This document shows positions 12,021-23,949 of a stretch of 64,000 nucleotides of DNA, piece after piece (the stretch's first letter is position 1; every line of letters begins with the position of its first letter). The notes beneath the pieces are model-generated. The model was not told where the DNA came from, did no database searches, and was given only the letters and a program-made list of their open reading frames with translations. The translations under genes and the position numbers were made by a program. The stretch is from Hofstenia miamia. Its lineage: Eukaryota; Xenacoelomorpha; Acoela. Where the stretch lies: contig SCFE01000001.1 of assembly GCA_004352715.1 (NCBI GenBank), forward strand, positions 4,224,757 through 4,288,756, in the 5' to 3' direction.

Positions 12021-13372
12021 CAGAGATGGAATTGGATCGGATCTCGCGTCGGTTCAGATCGGATCGGATCGAATCGGATCTTCATCTTGAGAAACTTCGG
12101 ATCTGTTTCGGATCTAAAAATTTTTAAAACTTGTGTATTTGTACATTTTATAAATTTTCACACATTTTTACATTGAATCCCATTTTAAGTGTTAATAATC
12201 TCAATCTTAGAGAAATTTTGTAATTGAATATCGTTCTTCATACAACAGGTTCCTCCTTATTCTTTCCAACAACTTATAAAATTGGTGACGAATATTTACA
12301 AATTTGAAAATCCGATTCATATTAGCCATCACATACTGATAAAATAGTAAAGAAACAAAAGCATTATTTGTACAAACTTGCAAATGGAAGAGCAGAATTC
12401 TGAAAACGATTCTCTCTAATATGTATGTCAAAGAAAAAGCACAGAACACAGAGACACAGAGAAGCAAGTGGAGTACCTTAGCTTTTGCAAACACTGCCAA
12501 AATGTAAAAATACTAATATAATTTGGGACGCTCTTCAATCAAAAAATCTCATTTAAATATGCACTCTAAGCAACTTGCAATGCAAAGGTCAACTTAATAC
12601 TCAAAAGGTTTGTCACTATTATAATCTTTAATACAAAAATGTTTATGGAACCATGCCGTCGGTATACTATTAATAGGGTATTAATTTATTTAATGTTGCT
12701 GTTATATAATTTAAAATTTTTAATCCAATTTAGCATCCAACTTCAGCAAAATTCAAAATTTGTATTTAAGTTTTAAATTTTGTTTGAAAAATTAATTTTT
12801 CTATCACTGATTTAAAAATACTCTATAACAATTTTTTAAGGTTTTGCAAATATAAATGTTGGGGTTATTCTTTAAATTGCCATTATTTGTGCTATTCTTG
12901 TTTTCATCGCCCTAGCTGCAATTTTGATGTAAATTTATCTTTTTTGAATTGACTTCAATTCATTGTGACAATGCAAAGTGGTTATTTCTGAATTAGTACA
13001 TAAAAATTATAATACGGGAGGCAATACTATAAGAAACTCAATTATTTAAACTCTATAAATATATTATGATTATATTTGATGACAATTTTGGGAACTAGAT
13101 TATTACAAACCTTACAAATAAGTTGACTTGCATGCACTATTTCGTTAGTATATGTCCATTTTTATCTCAAGATAGTATTGAAGCACTTAAAATTTTCTAT
13201 TCAAATTTAAAAATAACATAAATATTTTTAAGTCCATGTTTATTTATTGTTAGAATACTTAATTAAATTGGGATCCATTTCGGATTGAAAACTAAAATTT
13301 TGTTAAAAATTCGGATCAGATCGTATCCGTATCGATTCGGATCTTAAAATGTTGGATCCGATTCGATTTCTG
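12021..13372. mobile_element. hAT-type non-autonomous element, GGATC-rich ends
   Basis: The left end starts CAGAGATGGAATTGGATC and the reverse complement of the right end starts CAGAAATCGAATCGGATC, a good terminal inverted repeat. The flanks are CATCTGCT (12013-12020) and CATCTGCC (13373-13380), an 8-bp target duplication with one mismatch, as expected for the hAT superfamily. The subterminal 100 bp at each end are packed with GGATC/GATCCG motifs, a usual feature of hAT transposase binding regions. The 1.35-kb interior is AT-rich; the open frame at 12207-12500 (minus) has no recognisable hAT motif, so I call it non-autonomous or decayed. Confidence 0.7.
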
Positions 13373-13380
13373 CATCTGCC

Positions 13381-14620
13381 GTACTTCAGACATTTTCGAT
13401 CATCGATAAAAACCTTTATGAGAACTATGCCAAAACAATAGAAAGCCTAAATACAGTAGCAATAGAATAGGGGAAAATGTCCGCCTATGCACTGAGATTT
13501 TGGGTGTCTTCAGGAGTGTGTAAATGAAAACGTCTTTGAAAATATTCCTAATGAAAAACAAACCTATATTGAAATATACAACCTTAGAAACGCTACAGAG
13601 GAATGTTTTCTTCTATATAATAATTTGAATGTAAAAGCAAATCCAGTTGCTTTATATTGGGAAACCATTTGAAATGATTCATTTTATGAAAAAATATTTG
13701 TTTGATGCATGTTGGTAGCAAAAGAACGACATGGGCATAAATGTTATTAGCTTAAATTTCTAAATTTAAGTTACCGTATAAAATATCTGCCATTCTCTCA
13801 TCGTAGTTTTTTGAATTAAAGAGACTAAAATCACCAAACTAATGGCTAAATTTTTTTATTTCCACCAAAAACTTCGGGTCTTCTATTGGAAAATTTAGTT
13901 AGGACATTCTTCAATAATGCATTTTGAAATAATCTGGTTTAAAATTTTCGCATATTAACACAAATTGTGCGTAAAAAGTGAACAATATTTTGGCATTATT
14001 AACAGTTTTGAAGCATATTGCAATTGATGATTCATCTAGCATTGTGAAATTATGTTGATTCATTGCTAGTATTTGAATAACTTTTGCTTGTTAAATTAAG
14101 TTAATATACATATCAAATAAAATGAAATGAACTGGGCTAGAAGGCTTGAAAATGTTCTCATTACTTCCAAACAAACTCATGAATGTCTCCAATATTTCAT
14201 CTTATGACGTGAAGTCATGTAGCACCTACAATAAATCGTGCTTCTAACGGATATGGAACAGTGACTGTTTGAAAATTTTAAATTTTTGTATACAGAAGAA
14301 TTAACAAATCAAATCAAGCTTAAACATTAACAAAAAACCACTTTAAAATGCACAAACTATTTAAAGAGTCATCCCCTAAACGTTGATGTGGTTGCTTTGA
14401 AGTAATGTAGTTAACTAATTATGTTATTAATGTCCCTCGGAACTTGAGCTTTCACTTCGTCCTTATTTAAGATTCAGCGATCAAGTCCATTACATCAAGA
14501 GGGTGTGAAAAACTGTAATTAAATTGATTGACTGACCTCTAGTTGATTGATTGAACGATAGTTGCAAATTTAGCAAAACATTTTGTTATGTTATTTTTCT
14601 CAATATTCCACTTTTTAGTG
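13381..14620. other. AT-rich spacer, no gene seen
   Basis: No coding, RNA or terminal-repeat signal was recognised on either strand. Confidence 0.5.
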
Positions 14621-14690
14621 CACCGGGCTAAGCCCGGGCTTGAAGCCCGTAATAATTTATCGGGAGACCGGGCTTCGGGATCCCTAAGTG
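14621..14690. repeat. GC-rich CCGGGCT/AGCCCGG cluster
   Basis: In strong contrast to its surroundings this stretch contains alternating CCGGGCT and AGCCCG words, including CCGGGCTAAGCCCGGGCTT, which can pair with itself, and a second block GACCGGGCTTCGGGATCCC. Such words are typical of the ends of some hAT elements, but no partner end is visible. It could instead be a small structured insertion. Confidence 0.4.
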
Positions 14691-16259
14691 GAACTTAACA
14701 AATTGAAATTAGAGTTGAATACATTTGGAGTTGAAAATTGGAATATAGGTCAAATATAACTTTATGAAGAAAAGCACTAAGCTTCAATAAAATTGTGCCA
14801 ATGAAGAAAACAATTAGGTGAAAGAAAACTTATTTAGAAAAAAGTACAAAGATGGTCATTAAATACATTTCCGTTAAATCAACAGAATCCACTGGTTGTG
14901 AGAATATGATGCTGAAACATTTACGCTATTGCAGAAGTTACTACATGCTATCCATAAGATATTTCTCATTGGGACATTTGCTATATGTTTGCAAGTGTTC
15001 ACTGTAATTACAGTGTATTAGGGAGGAAAAGCCAAGAAATTAATCACTATATGGTTCTAAAACCCACACTATTTAAACCGACAACTACTTGTTGCGAAAA
15101 AGCTAAAGGCTTTCTTAAATTCGACACTAGTAAACATCTGCCCCATATTGCCCAAGCTTTATGTTCTACACCCTAAATTGCCCCACTCAAAAAATTCTCA
15201 CTCCAAAAACTACTTGCAATATTGCCTCCTATTTGTTCGATGACAATATTCAGAGCACTGCCCCACATAACCACTACCGAAAGCTTTGAATCCATACTGC
15301 CTAGAAGATACAGGATCATTTTTTCAAATGCCACCTCTACTATTACTGCCAATAGGGATCTAATGACCATATATATTAAAATTATTATTAATAGCCAAAT
15401 ATCAAATTTTAGCTCTATAAAGCTAATATTTTATGAAATATATTTATGTAAGGATAATTCCAAAGTCTATTGATGACATATGATTTCAAAAAGATCTTGT
15501 TGGTATTATTGAATAGAATCCAATTTCGCTAAAAGTTGGAAATACATGGTAATTGATATTTAAAAATTTCCAAGTCAATAAAAATTTATTTTACAATCTC
15601 CAAAATTGGAAATTCTTTGTTTCGGTTTTTCTCAACTCAAAAGTGTTTTTACACCACTATTTCCTCATGGATACCCACTTTAGAAAAATCTTGCCCCGCC
15701 ACACCTTGCCCCATGGTTCGACCCTCCCACTTCTATCTCTGCTAGTAGCTGGTTAGCCTTAGACATTTTCTATTTGGATTACGAATGATACAGATTCTAA
15801 AAGGGAAAATTTTAAAGTAGAGCTTCAAAGTTTAAGTTTCATAGCCCATTCACAATGTTCTTGAAATTTAGCATTGTTCTCATATTGTTAATTTTGGATG
15901 ACTATTATAACAAATAGGTCATAAGAATTATATTTTGTTGTAAGTTATATATCAAATTCCTTGTTAATTTATTTCTTTACTTATTTTGTACACATTCTTA
16001 AACATAATGATATCCAGTAAAAACTGCTTTAGTAAATTTATCATCAAAATAATAGCGTGAAAAATGGCCTGTGCGCCTAGTGCCATCTAGTGAGCGATTG
16101 AAACATATTTCATATTGAGGTATTCATCTGAATTAGACTTCAAATGTGGATTAGTGCGACAGCCTCTTTCGTAGGCAAGTGACAGAATTTCTCATATTTT
16201 GAGGAATGTTTTTCTAAAATCAAATTATGATTAAGTTTATTTTGGAGAAAAGCAATGAG
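14691..16259. other. Spacer with a TTGCCCC-rich segment
   Basis: Between about 15135 and 15730 the plus strand repeats CTGCCCCA/TTGCCCCA words at irregular spacing (near 15139, 15178, 15258, 15692 and 15709) and has longer open frames than its surroundings (14985-15176, 15222-15473, 15553-15756). The frames match no family I recognise and shift against each other. This may be a decayed element; I cannot name it. Confidence 0.35.
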
Positions 16260-16720
16260 ATGCATGTTAAGTATCATAGGAAGAATTTAGATTCATTTAA
16301 TAATCTTCAATTTCTCGCGTATGAAATTTGCAATGTTAATACATTAGTGAGAAAATGAAATAATAAATTATGACGTTTCTTTGTCATCTAAAAAAACATG
16401 TACGATCAAGGTTTTGTCGGACATTTCACTATTACATATCATGTCGTTGATCTCTTAAAGAACTTGCAAAGATTTTTAAAGATTTTACTCTCAATGTGGA
16501 TTTTTCAATAGAAAAAATGAAAGTGTCTATCTCAAACATGTTTTACACTAAAAAATATTAACCTATAAAACAATCACCGATGATTTATTGCTGACTAAGC
16601 TTTCTTGTTTAAATCGAGCTATTTCACTTTGTTGTAAAGCATGGAATGAATTTGGCAATTGAATTATTGCACAACACTTATTTCTAAACAAATAAAATTA
16701 GTTTCCTCCGCTTAGTGGTG
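16260..16720 (+). repeat. Long inverted repeat, left arm
   Basis: The arm matches the reverse complement of 26031-26490 along most of its length. Shared blocks include GACATTTCACTATTACAT, the FATTCTT-free tract TTTCTTTGTCATCTA, CTCACTAATGTATTAACATTG (as its complement) and CACACCACTAAGC (as its complement). The two arms lie about 9.3 kb apart and enclose the LINE. They probably are two old copies of one interspersed element inserted in opposite orientations. Confidence 0.6.
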
Positions 16721-16779
16721 TGCAAAGATACTAAAAGAACGAAATCCTGCATTTTCATAAAAGGGAATCAACGAATTTA

Positions 16780-16873
16780 GGGTTTAGCGAAACTCTATTA
16801 ACAATATTGCGCGGGTACATTAAAACAAAAAAAGGTAAGTTTCTCGTAGGTTTCTCATCATTAGATTAAACCA
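16780..16873 (+). repeat. Short direct repeat, copy 1
   Basis: Contains AACAATATTGCGCGGGTACA and then a TTAGATTAAACCA block. It matches 17391-17475 across the intervening miniature element, at roughly 70% by eye. Confidence 0.45.
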
Positions 16874-16881
16874 TGGTAATT

Positions 16882-17342
16882 CAGGGGCGGATACAGAGGG
16901 TGGGGGCGAGAGGGCTCCCTCTAAAATAAGAAAATTCCCTAAAATTGCACAATAAAAATGCAAACGAAAATTCCTTAATACCGTCAAATGGAGTGAATAG
17001 CAACAGTTTTTTTCAAAGATCTGGTATATGTAAAGTGTATTTCATTCGGATATTACACTATAATGTCTTTTATGAGTCTTGAGATTATATTTCAAAAAAA
17101 TATGAATCCTTAGTTTTCAGAATTTATTTTTAAATTTTAAATGTATTCCTACTCCCTCTTTTGGATGCGGTGAATAGTAACTCATGTGATTTTACTATAT
17201 ATTTTTCTTGAAGTCAATGCATAGTGATGAATTTTAAAAATTGAAAATTCAAAACTTTGTGCCCTCCTAGCACCCAATTATGTATTTCGCATTTTATTCA
17301 ACCTTGGGCCCAATCTAAAAATTTTTTCTCTACCCACCTCTG
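16882..17342. mobile_element. hAT-type miniature element with 8-bp target duplication
   Basis: The left end is CAGGGGCGGATACAG and the right end, read in reverse complement, is CAGAGGTGGGTAGAG. The flanks TGGTAATT (16874-16881) and TGGTAGTT (17343-17350) form an 8-bp target duplication with one mismatch. The 461-bp interior is non-coding and closely resembles parts of 26506-27590, which is a longer relative. This terminus type also appears at 1251-1284. Confidence 0.7.
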
Positions 17343-17364
17343 TGGTAGTTGTCTGTAAATTTGA

Positions 17365-17382
17365 ATATATATATATATATAT
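17365..17382. repeat. (AT)n microsatellite
   Basis: Short AT run of about nine units. Confidence 0.85.
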
Positions 17383-17390
17383 TTGACAGA

Positions 17391-17475
17391 AGTTTATTCA
17401 CAATATTGCGCGCATACATTTCAAGAAAAACAACAAGAAACTCCCGCATGTTTTGTTCAATAGATTAGACCAGTC
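17391..17475 (+). repeat. Short direct repeat, copy 2
   Basis: Contains CACAATATTGCGCGCATACA followed by an ATAGATTAGACCA block. It mirrors 16780-16873 on the other side of the miniature element. Confidence 0.45.
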
Positions 17476-17637
17476 ATCCTTCAAAAATTAAATATTAAAG
17501 CACCTTAGTATCCTATTAGGAACAATTCTAAATTCATGTTCAAATGGAGTTTTATTTCCACATGGCCCCGGGAACAAAGTCTAGATTTAGAATACATACT
17601 TCTTTTTGGTAGAATGTCATGAATAAGTTGATTTTTG

Positions 17638-18800
17638 TCACGAAGAATATTTTCTATAAAGTTTGGTGTCCGATGATTTAATTATTTCCTGTAAGGATGA
17701 TATAAGTCCCAGACGAATGGCCTTCATTTGAATATTATCAAGTTGCTGTAAAACTGTTTTCGAAGCTCCACCCCAAACAGAACAACAATATATCATTGGT
17801 GAAACTACTCGAGATTTATATAATAAACTAAGTTCCTTAGGGTTGAAACCCAGTCTCTTGAATTTAATTAATAAGTATATTTTACTTGTAGCTTTCTTAG
17901 CAATGGAATGTACATGAGGTTCAAAATTAAGTTTGCTGTCAAACAACACACCCCAAATTTTAACTTCAGTACAACGTTTAATGTCATCAAGAGGAGGTAC
18001 CGGACTACGACCAAAATTCAGAAGCAATTCAGAAGTCTTTATACGATTTAGAAACAGATTTTTACTATTGATATGTGTTTCTAGCTCCAATAAAATATTT
18101 ATTGCATTGTCACCTGCATCATAAGACCCTCAATAACAAGTGTATTGTCGTCGGCATATGCTTCTATAAAGCAGTCATTTCGCTGTTTTTTTAGGTATCA
18201 TCAATGCCAACATTGAAAAAATAGGACCACTAATCTTTCCCTGTGGTATGGTACACCAGGATCAATACTTAATGTTTTAGATGTGTTCTCATTGATGGTT
18301 GTAAAGTGACTTCTGTTTCTTAAAAAATCAAAGTACCAATCCAAATACAGGGGTTTAATTGTGGTTGCAATCTTTGAAGTCCACCGAAAACAGCATTGTG
18401 GTTAATGGTATCAAAAGCCTTGCTCATGTCTAGCGTGATAATACAGCAGTAATCACTTTTTTTCTTAATCGATAGATTTCATTAAGAAGTGCGATCGTTG
18501 TGGAACTGTTTTTCCTAAATACAAATGGATGTTTACTTAGTGATTTATGATAAGCATTAGAAACAAACGTGTCATACACCATGCGTTCAAATAATCTTGA
18601 TAGAATGGGGGTCACAGAAATAAGCCGCAGATCTTTATGATCCTTGAAAATAGATACTTTAGGAATTGGTTTAATATTGGCAATTTTCCAAATATCAGGG
18701 AAAATATAGCAACTAATGGAAAAATTGAAACAAGAACCCAAAAGCTCAGATATAAAAGGTGCACTCAATTTGAATATCCAAAAAGGCAATCATTCTGTTT
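17638..18800 (-). pseudogene. LINE reverse transcriptase remnant
   Basis: The order of motifs fits a non-LTR reverse transcriptase. An early block (minus strand from about 18789) has WKIANIKPIPK and LRLISVTPILSRLFE. Motif A is LDMSKAFDTINH at 18398-18433, reached after a frameshift just upstream. Motif C is the catalytic YADD at 18147-18158. Downstream is the conserved KIWGVLFDSKLNFEPHV block and the thumb-like SPMIYCCSVWGG. Several frameshifts and stops, for example between 18150 and 18400, mean no active enzyme can be made. Confidence 0.85.
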
Positions 18801-19269
18801 CAGGAGTGGTGATTTTTAGATCCTCAAGGTGACGGTAAACTTCAGAAGGCTCAAAAAATGGGGTGAGAGAGTTATCACAATTAACATTAACATTATTATG
18901 TTGTACAGAATTAGTAGAAAAAGAATTATAATACTCATTCACTTCATCAGCGTTAAAATTAATGGGCTGATATTTATTATCGTTGCGTTATGTTACTCAC
19001 ACCAGACCACCTCATTTTAGAACTAATTCCTTTTAAATAACTGCAGTTTCCTTTGATTTTCTCTCTGATTTTTGACTCACTATCTCCGCGTCATGAAAAC
19101 GTCTTTTACGAAACAATTTATTTTTCGTCTTCAAAAGAATCTTTATAACGGGAGTGATATAATCAGGGTCTCTACTCCGTAGTGTAGTACAGCGAGTCGG
19201 ACATGTTTCTTCAAATATCTGACGCAACTTGTCAATAAGGTAGCGAAATACATACTGTATTGACATCAT

Positions 19270-19990
19270 TAGAATGATACAAATAACTAAAATTTGTTTT
19301 GATAACTCTTGTATAAAAGCTATTTTACATTTTTCATGTTGGTCACGAAAGTAAACCTTCCGTTTACGTTTGAACAGTCAAAGATTGCAAATAACCCCCA
19401 AATGATCACTTTGAATCACAGAATTATATGAATAATATTTATTAACTATCATTTCATCAACACATGATATTTTATCAAGAGTCTTCGTACCATAAGTTGG
19501 TGCACTGTTAACCTATGTGATGTTACAATCAACAATCACATCATTCATGCAAAAATGATTAAAGTCACTACTTAAAAAGAAATTACTCTACAACTTTTTT
19601 GCGGATAAAGTTTCTAAAGAATGTGGGTAGTTAGCGTCAGGAAGATAATAAATAAGGCAGAACAGATAAGATCGAAAATTAACATAAATATCAAGCCACA
19701 TTATTTCAAACAGTTCATGATTATGAGGATAAACTTGTATGCATTTGTAGTCTTTCCTGATGAATGCACACACTACACCGCCAATTCCCTTATTTAATTT
19801 AATAGTATTCCGGTCTTGACGAAATAAATTAAGTCATAAATAGAGACAAAGTCGTCACTGATTTGAGCAGAAAGTCAAGACTCAGTAATGAAACAAAAAT
19901 CGATGGAGTTAGAAACAATATTAAAGGATAGATGATAGACTGCATTTGGTTTTTTAATATACCTGGCATTCAGAAGCATGAACTTCAAAT
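19270..19990 (-). pseudogene. LINE endonuclease remnant
   Basis: On the minus strand one can read FCFITES (endonuclease motif with the catalytic Glu), GIGGVVCAFIRKDY, CLIYYLPDANYP, PTYGTKTLDKI and the late IQSDHLGV block carrying the SDH catalytic residues. Frames change several times and stops interrupt. This is the N-terminal part of ORF2, directly upstream of the reverse transcriptase remnant. Confidence 0.75.
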
Positions 19991-20151
19991 TAAAAGCAGG
20001 ATCTAGTCAATTGTTCATTTTCATACCATCGACTAAAGTTTTAGATTTCGAATTTTGAGGGAGGTTTTGTCAGTACCATTGTTAATAAGGTCTCGCGTTT
20101 TCTAAGTAGAAATTAAAGACTTAGAAATAAATATTCGAAGATTATAATTCC

Positions 20152-20829
20152 TTAAGAGATAAGCGGAAGCCAGTATTTTTCTAACAGTCCAATATTGTGA
20201 AATTTTACTAATGTGCTTCGAGGCCTATTCGAATCACGTGTGAATTTGTTTATACGAGTAATGTCATCAATCACATATTCAGATTGACCAATTAGATTTA
20301 AAATTCTGTCAATTTCTTTTCTATCAGCATCCATTCTGACAGTTAAGGGTTGCTCTGAACTTTTCGGAATACCATGAATTTTGAATTCATATCGTAAACG
20401 TTCATTTTCAGATGTAGTTGAAAATTATTTCGAGTTTCAGATTGAGATATTTCCCAAAAAGACTTCATTGCATCATTTACACAACCACTAACTTGATTTT
20501 TTATCACACTGCTGCTATTTAATTCGGTTATTTCAGTATAAATATTTTTAACACTACAATTTAATTTCTTGATTGATTCTTCAAACAGATTTTCTAGTTT
20601 AGAGATTTTCATTTTCCGATAATTTCTTTGATATTAATTTTTCTCTATTTCCATTATCGATGCATGGAGAACATAGAGTAATAAAATGTCTTCCATACTG
20701 TAGTATTACTTCCACACAACCAGATGAAAATCCAGTACATTTCTTCGATAGATGCAGCGTAATATTGAAGTATGCACATTCAAGTTTACTTTTATCATTA
20801 ATTTCTTTAGTACAAGTCTTACAAATCAA
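20152..20829 (-). pseudogene. LINE ORF1 remnant (zinc finger, coiled coil, RNA-binding-like)
   Basis: Three frame segments in order. The first (20829-20599) starts MICKTCTKEIND and has spaced Cys and His residues in a PHD-like finger pattern (CKTC, C, H, C, CSPC). The second (20612-20343) is a charged, heptad-like stretch (FEESIKKLNCSVKNIYTEI). The third (20334-20152) has the DDITRINKF..RPRSTLVKF block seen in ORF1 proteins of CR1-like elements. Frameshifts separate them. The role would have been RNA binding and particle formation. Confidence 0.65.
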
Positions 20830-20840
20830 TTAATTAATCA

Positions 20841-21769
20841 TATTAATTGTCGGTTACAATGCAGTTTACAAGCTTACAGAGAGTTTAACAAATTTGTGTT
20901 TTTTGTTCAAAGTCGTCTTTAAGACGTGTGTTTATGACCAATATTCATTCAGAAATACTTGTTCAAAGTCATTAAAGTAAGAATTTTACTTTAAAATAGA
21001 GATATATTCTTTACAAAACAAATATCTCTATTTTCTCTTTTCTATATGAAAATTTCGAATGACATATCTTCACTTTTATTACGTATTTCAACTTCTAAAA
21101 TCAACCATTTAAACTTTCTTCCAAGTAATTTTCTACATCCGTTATAAACTCTATGCATTGGTCAAACTTTCATGTTTTAATTCAAATCCTCAAACACCTC
21201 ATTCAAACCCCATCTCTGTTTAGCTATTACGAATAAATTATTCAAATTTCAACGTCGTTCGAGTAGGAATTCTAATCTCATCTGTCTGAGATCTCTATTA
21301 ACAGACAAATCTCCTGCTTCAAATTTTGTAGGATTTATGAAATCCATGTACTCTGCACTTGATTTGAAAGGTTATGCATCTGTTGCTTTTTATCTGATTC
21401 TTAAATATTAAACATCCTTCTTACAAACATCTTTAATTTTAAAATGAAAATTCATTAATTAGATGTAGGTTATATTCTTACATATACTACTTTGAATCGA
21501 AAATATTTCCTATTTTTTTACAAAAAATCTAGCTTGAACACAAGCATTGCTTAAATCATAATAATTATATTATAATATTAAATCAATTGTGTTATATATG
21601 CTGCATTACTTTGAGCATAAGTTGCTGTATAAAAAAAAGAGATTTGTAATTAATACATATTGGGATATTATGCAATAATTCTTTTAAAACTTGTGAAAGA
21701 ACTATTTAAGGCCTCCAGAGGTGCCACCCATAGTTGTTGATAGAGGTTTGATAGTGGTTTGACAATGCT
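20841..21769. other. AT-rich spacer, no gene seen
   Basis: Nothing coding or repeated was recognised apart from general A+T richness. Confidence 0.5.
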
Positions 21770-22260
21770 ATCAAAATTTTAACAAACAAAAGTGAATAGC
21801 TCTTTCAAATCAGATCTAAAACAAATTAATGAGGAAGCCATGTGAAATATATTCAATGACTTTGCAAATTCAAAATTTAATCACTAATTGATTTATTAAA
21901 TAGGACCACATTTATTTTTTCAAATATTTTAAAACGATTAATAATAGAGCTATTGAGATTATAGCAAGCTGTTGATTCACTCGTTACTAGAATTTTACAA
22001 AAACTGACTACTCGTTGGAAGTCTAAAAGAAAAATGTTTTTGCAATCAAATTTGCATACTATCTTCAGGAAACAACAAAATGAATAGTTAAAGCTAAATA
22101 TATTGCTACCATAATAAAATTATTATAATTACCTCTAGAAAGAAAGAAATAAAGGGAAAAATTTTTATTATCATAATTAAATAAACAAAATAATTACTAA
22201 TTAACATGTCAATGTTCTTTGCTGTTATTATCTTCTAGTCGTCACAGCTGATTTTTTTAT
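21770..22260 (+). repeat. Direct repeat of a pseudogene 3' end, copy 1
   Basis: Matches 23950-24440 in the same orientation at about 80-85% by eye. Shared blocks include AAAGTGAATAGCT, GCCATGTGAAATATATT and ATAGCAAGCTGTTGATTCACT. Its right end carries TATCTTCTAGTCGTC, which in the other copy is the last coding part of the coiled-coil fragment, so this copy is a truncated duplicate of that fragment's 3' region. Confidence 0.7.
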
Positions 22261-23949
22261 TATAATATCAATTCGCCTCGTAGGTCAGAATTCCTCAATT
22301 AAAATGGCATTGCCATTTAGGATATTGCTATTATTGATGAAGTTTGGTAAGTTAGCGCTGCAACTACCAGGATTCAAACTTTAAGCTTTACATCAAATTA
22401 AGTATGCATTTTGAAGGAGTTTGATAACTTGATTTTACTGACTAATAAATGTTGTCTAGGTGTGTTATTCTGTTTATATATACTGGATACCATTTTGAAT
22501 TTAAGATTGCATTAAATATAGTATTTTTAATAGATGTTTGTATATAGAATATATATTTGCGAGCAGTATAACTTATTTATAATTGCAATATAATAGGAAC
22601 GCAGGACGCATATTTGGGTTGTGTAAGCGGGCCGACTCGAGGGTGCGGCTGTGTTGGGTAAATTTTTGCCGGGTTCGTGTCGGATTAGGTGGAAAGTTTT
22701 TTCTTTAAATCGGGTCATTCAATATGGTTTCCATTCCTCAAAGCAGCATCATTTATCGATGTTTGAACTTCTTTGTATCAGTGGTATCAAAGCTGCAAAA
22801 GTGTCTGATTTTTTAAACCTGGCCCAGGATGGTCGGGATTTTCCAAAATATTTTTATATGTGCTCACAATCCCATGGCTCTTACAACTTTTAACCTATCA
22901 ATCTAGTGCATATGTTCTCTATCAAATAAAATCATCAAATCATGTATATTGTGTCTTATAAATGAGGCCAACATTTTGGAAATTTTTTGTACAATTTGGG
23001 AACTTTTGTATATATTTTTTGGCAAATTTATGTATCTTTTTATATGCATTTTGGCAAAAAGATACATTTATTGATTTATAATTTGGCTAAAGAGCATCTT
23101 AAAAACCCCAATAAGTCTAAAAATAAATGCTAAACAATAATTTGCTTAAATAATGATTTTGTAGTTATGTATGACGACAATACTTTTATAGTTCTGGCAA
23201 AACCGAAGTTAGTTTACAATTTAAAAACTAAGCTAGTATTGAAATGATATTCTTTTGAAACGAAAAAATTCCTTTAGCTTAATGTTTAAATACTCACTTG
23301 ATGTGTTATTTTAAAGTCAAAAAATACTGATGGATGTTTATTTGAAACCTATTTTACTCATTACTCATAATACGTCATAAAATATGCGATATATGCAACA
23401 TATTTAACTATGTAATTTCATTATTTTTATTTGACTTGTCTTAAGTAAGCTGTTAACATTTTTACAAAAAATTGCGAAATACTCCATAATCTAAAAATGT
23501 TTGCCAAATATTTTTAAATTTTGGCTCTACCTGCTCAGACCATGTCCATCTTTTGATGAATACTTATCTCGGAAATGCTTAGCATTTCTCAAACGTATAT
23601 GTACATTAATTTTAAAATATACAAAATTCTTTTTATCAATGTAATTTACATAAATTACAAAAGTAAATCTTTTATGCTATGGACTAATTACCAAACTACT
23701 AATTTAATTTTGATCTTAGTATAAATAAAACACAACACGGATGTTGATTTTTAACATTAGATTCCAATAAAAATTGGTATCTTTTCTAAGATCATTGCAA
23801 AATATGCGCCTTACTGGTGCTCTATGTATTTATTTTCTTAACAATAGAGCTACATTATTAAATAGTTTCAAATATTTATAAATTTGAGCTAAGTTTATTT
23901 TTTCTTATCTTTATAGTTTAACGAATTTTTAAGATTTTTAAAGACATGA
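22261..23949. other. Spacer with a GC-richer patch near 22600-22700
   Basis: At 22600-22690 the sequence is unusually GC-rich (GCGGGCCGACTCGAGGG). Open frames run through it on both strands (22651-22893 plus, 22527-22718 minus), but neither shows a recognisable domain. The rest is AT-rich with no signal. Confidence 0.4.

Larger units (their letters stand above)
17500..20840 (-). mobile_element. Dead CR1/Jockey-group non-LTR retrotransposon
   Basis: In 5' to 3' order on the minus strand it contains an ORF1 with a Cys/His finger, an apurinic-type endonuclease and a reverse transcriptase, each broken by frameshifts and stops. Element length is at least 3.3 kb. I place it in the broad CR1/Jockey/I group from domain order and RT style, not from a tree. 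The exact ends are uncertain: no poly(A) or simple 3' repeat is visible near 17500, and no target duplication was found. Confidence 0.85.

Noticed and set aside
12207-12500. 97-residue minus-strand frame inside the GGATC-rich element as a possible transposase
   Set aside because: No hAT motif (no CES.FS/W...P.L type block) could be found; composition is AT-driven.
15173-15756. Series of open frames in the TTGCCCC-rich segment as a multi-exon gene
   Set aside because: No consistent splice signals or frame continuity, and no recognisable domain.
18637-19020. Plus-strand frames within the LINE
   Set aside because: They are antisense to the reverse transcriptase remnant.
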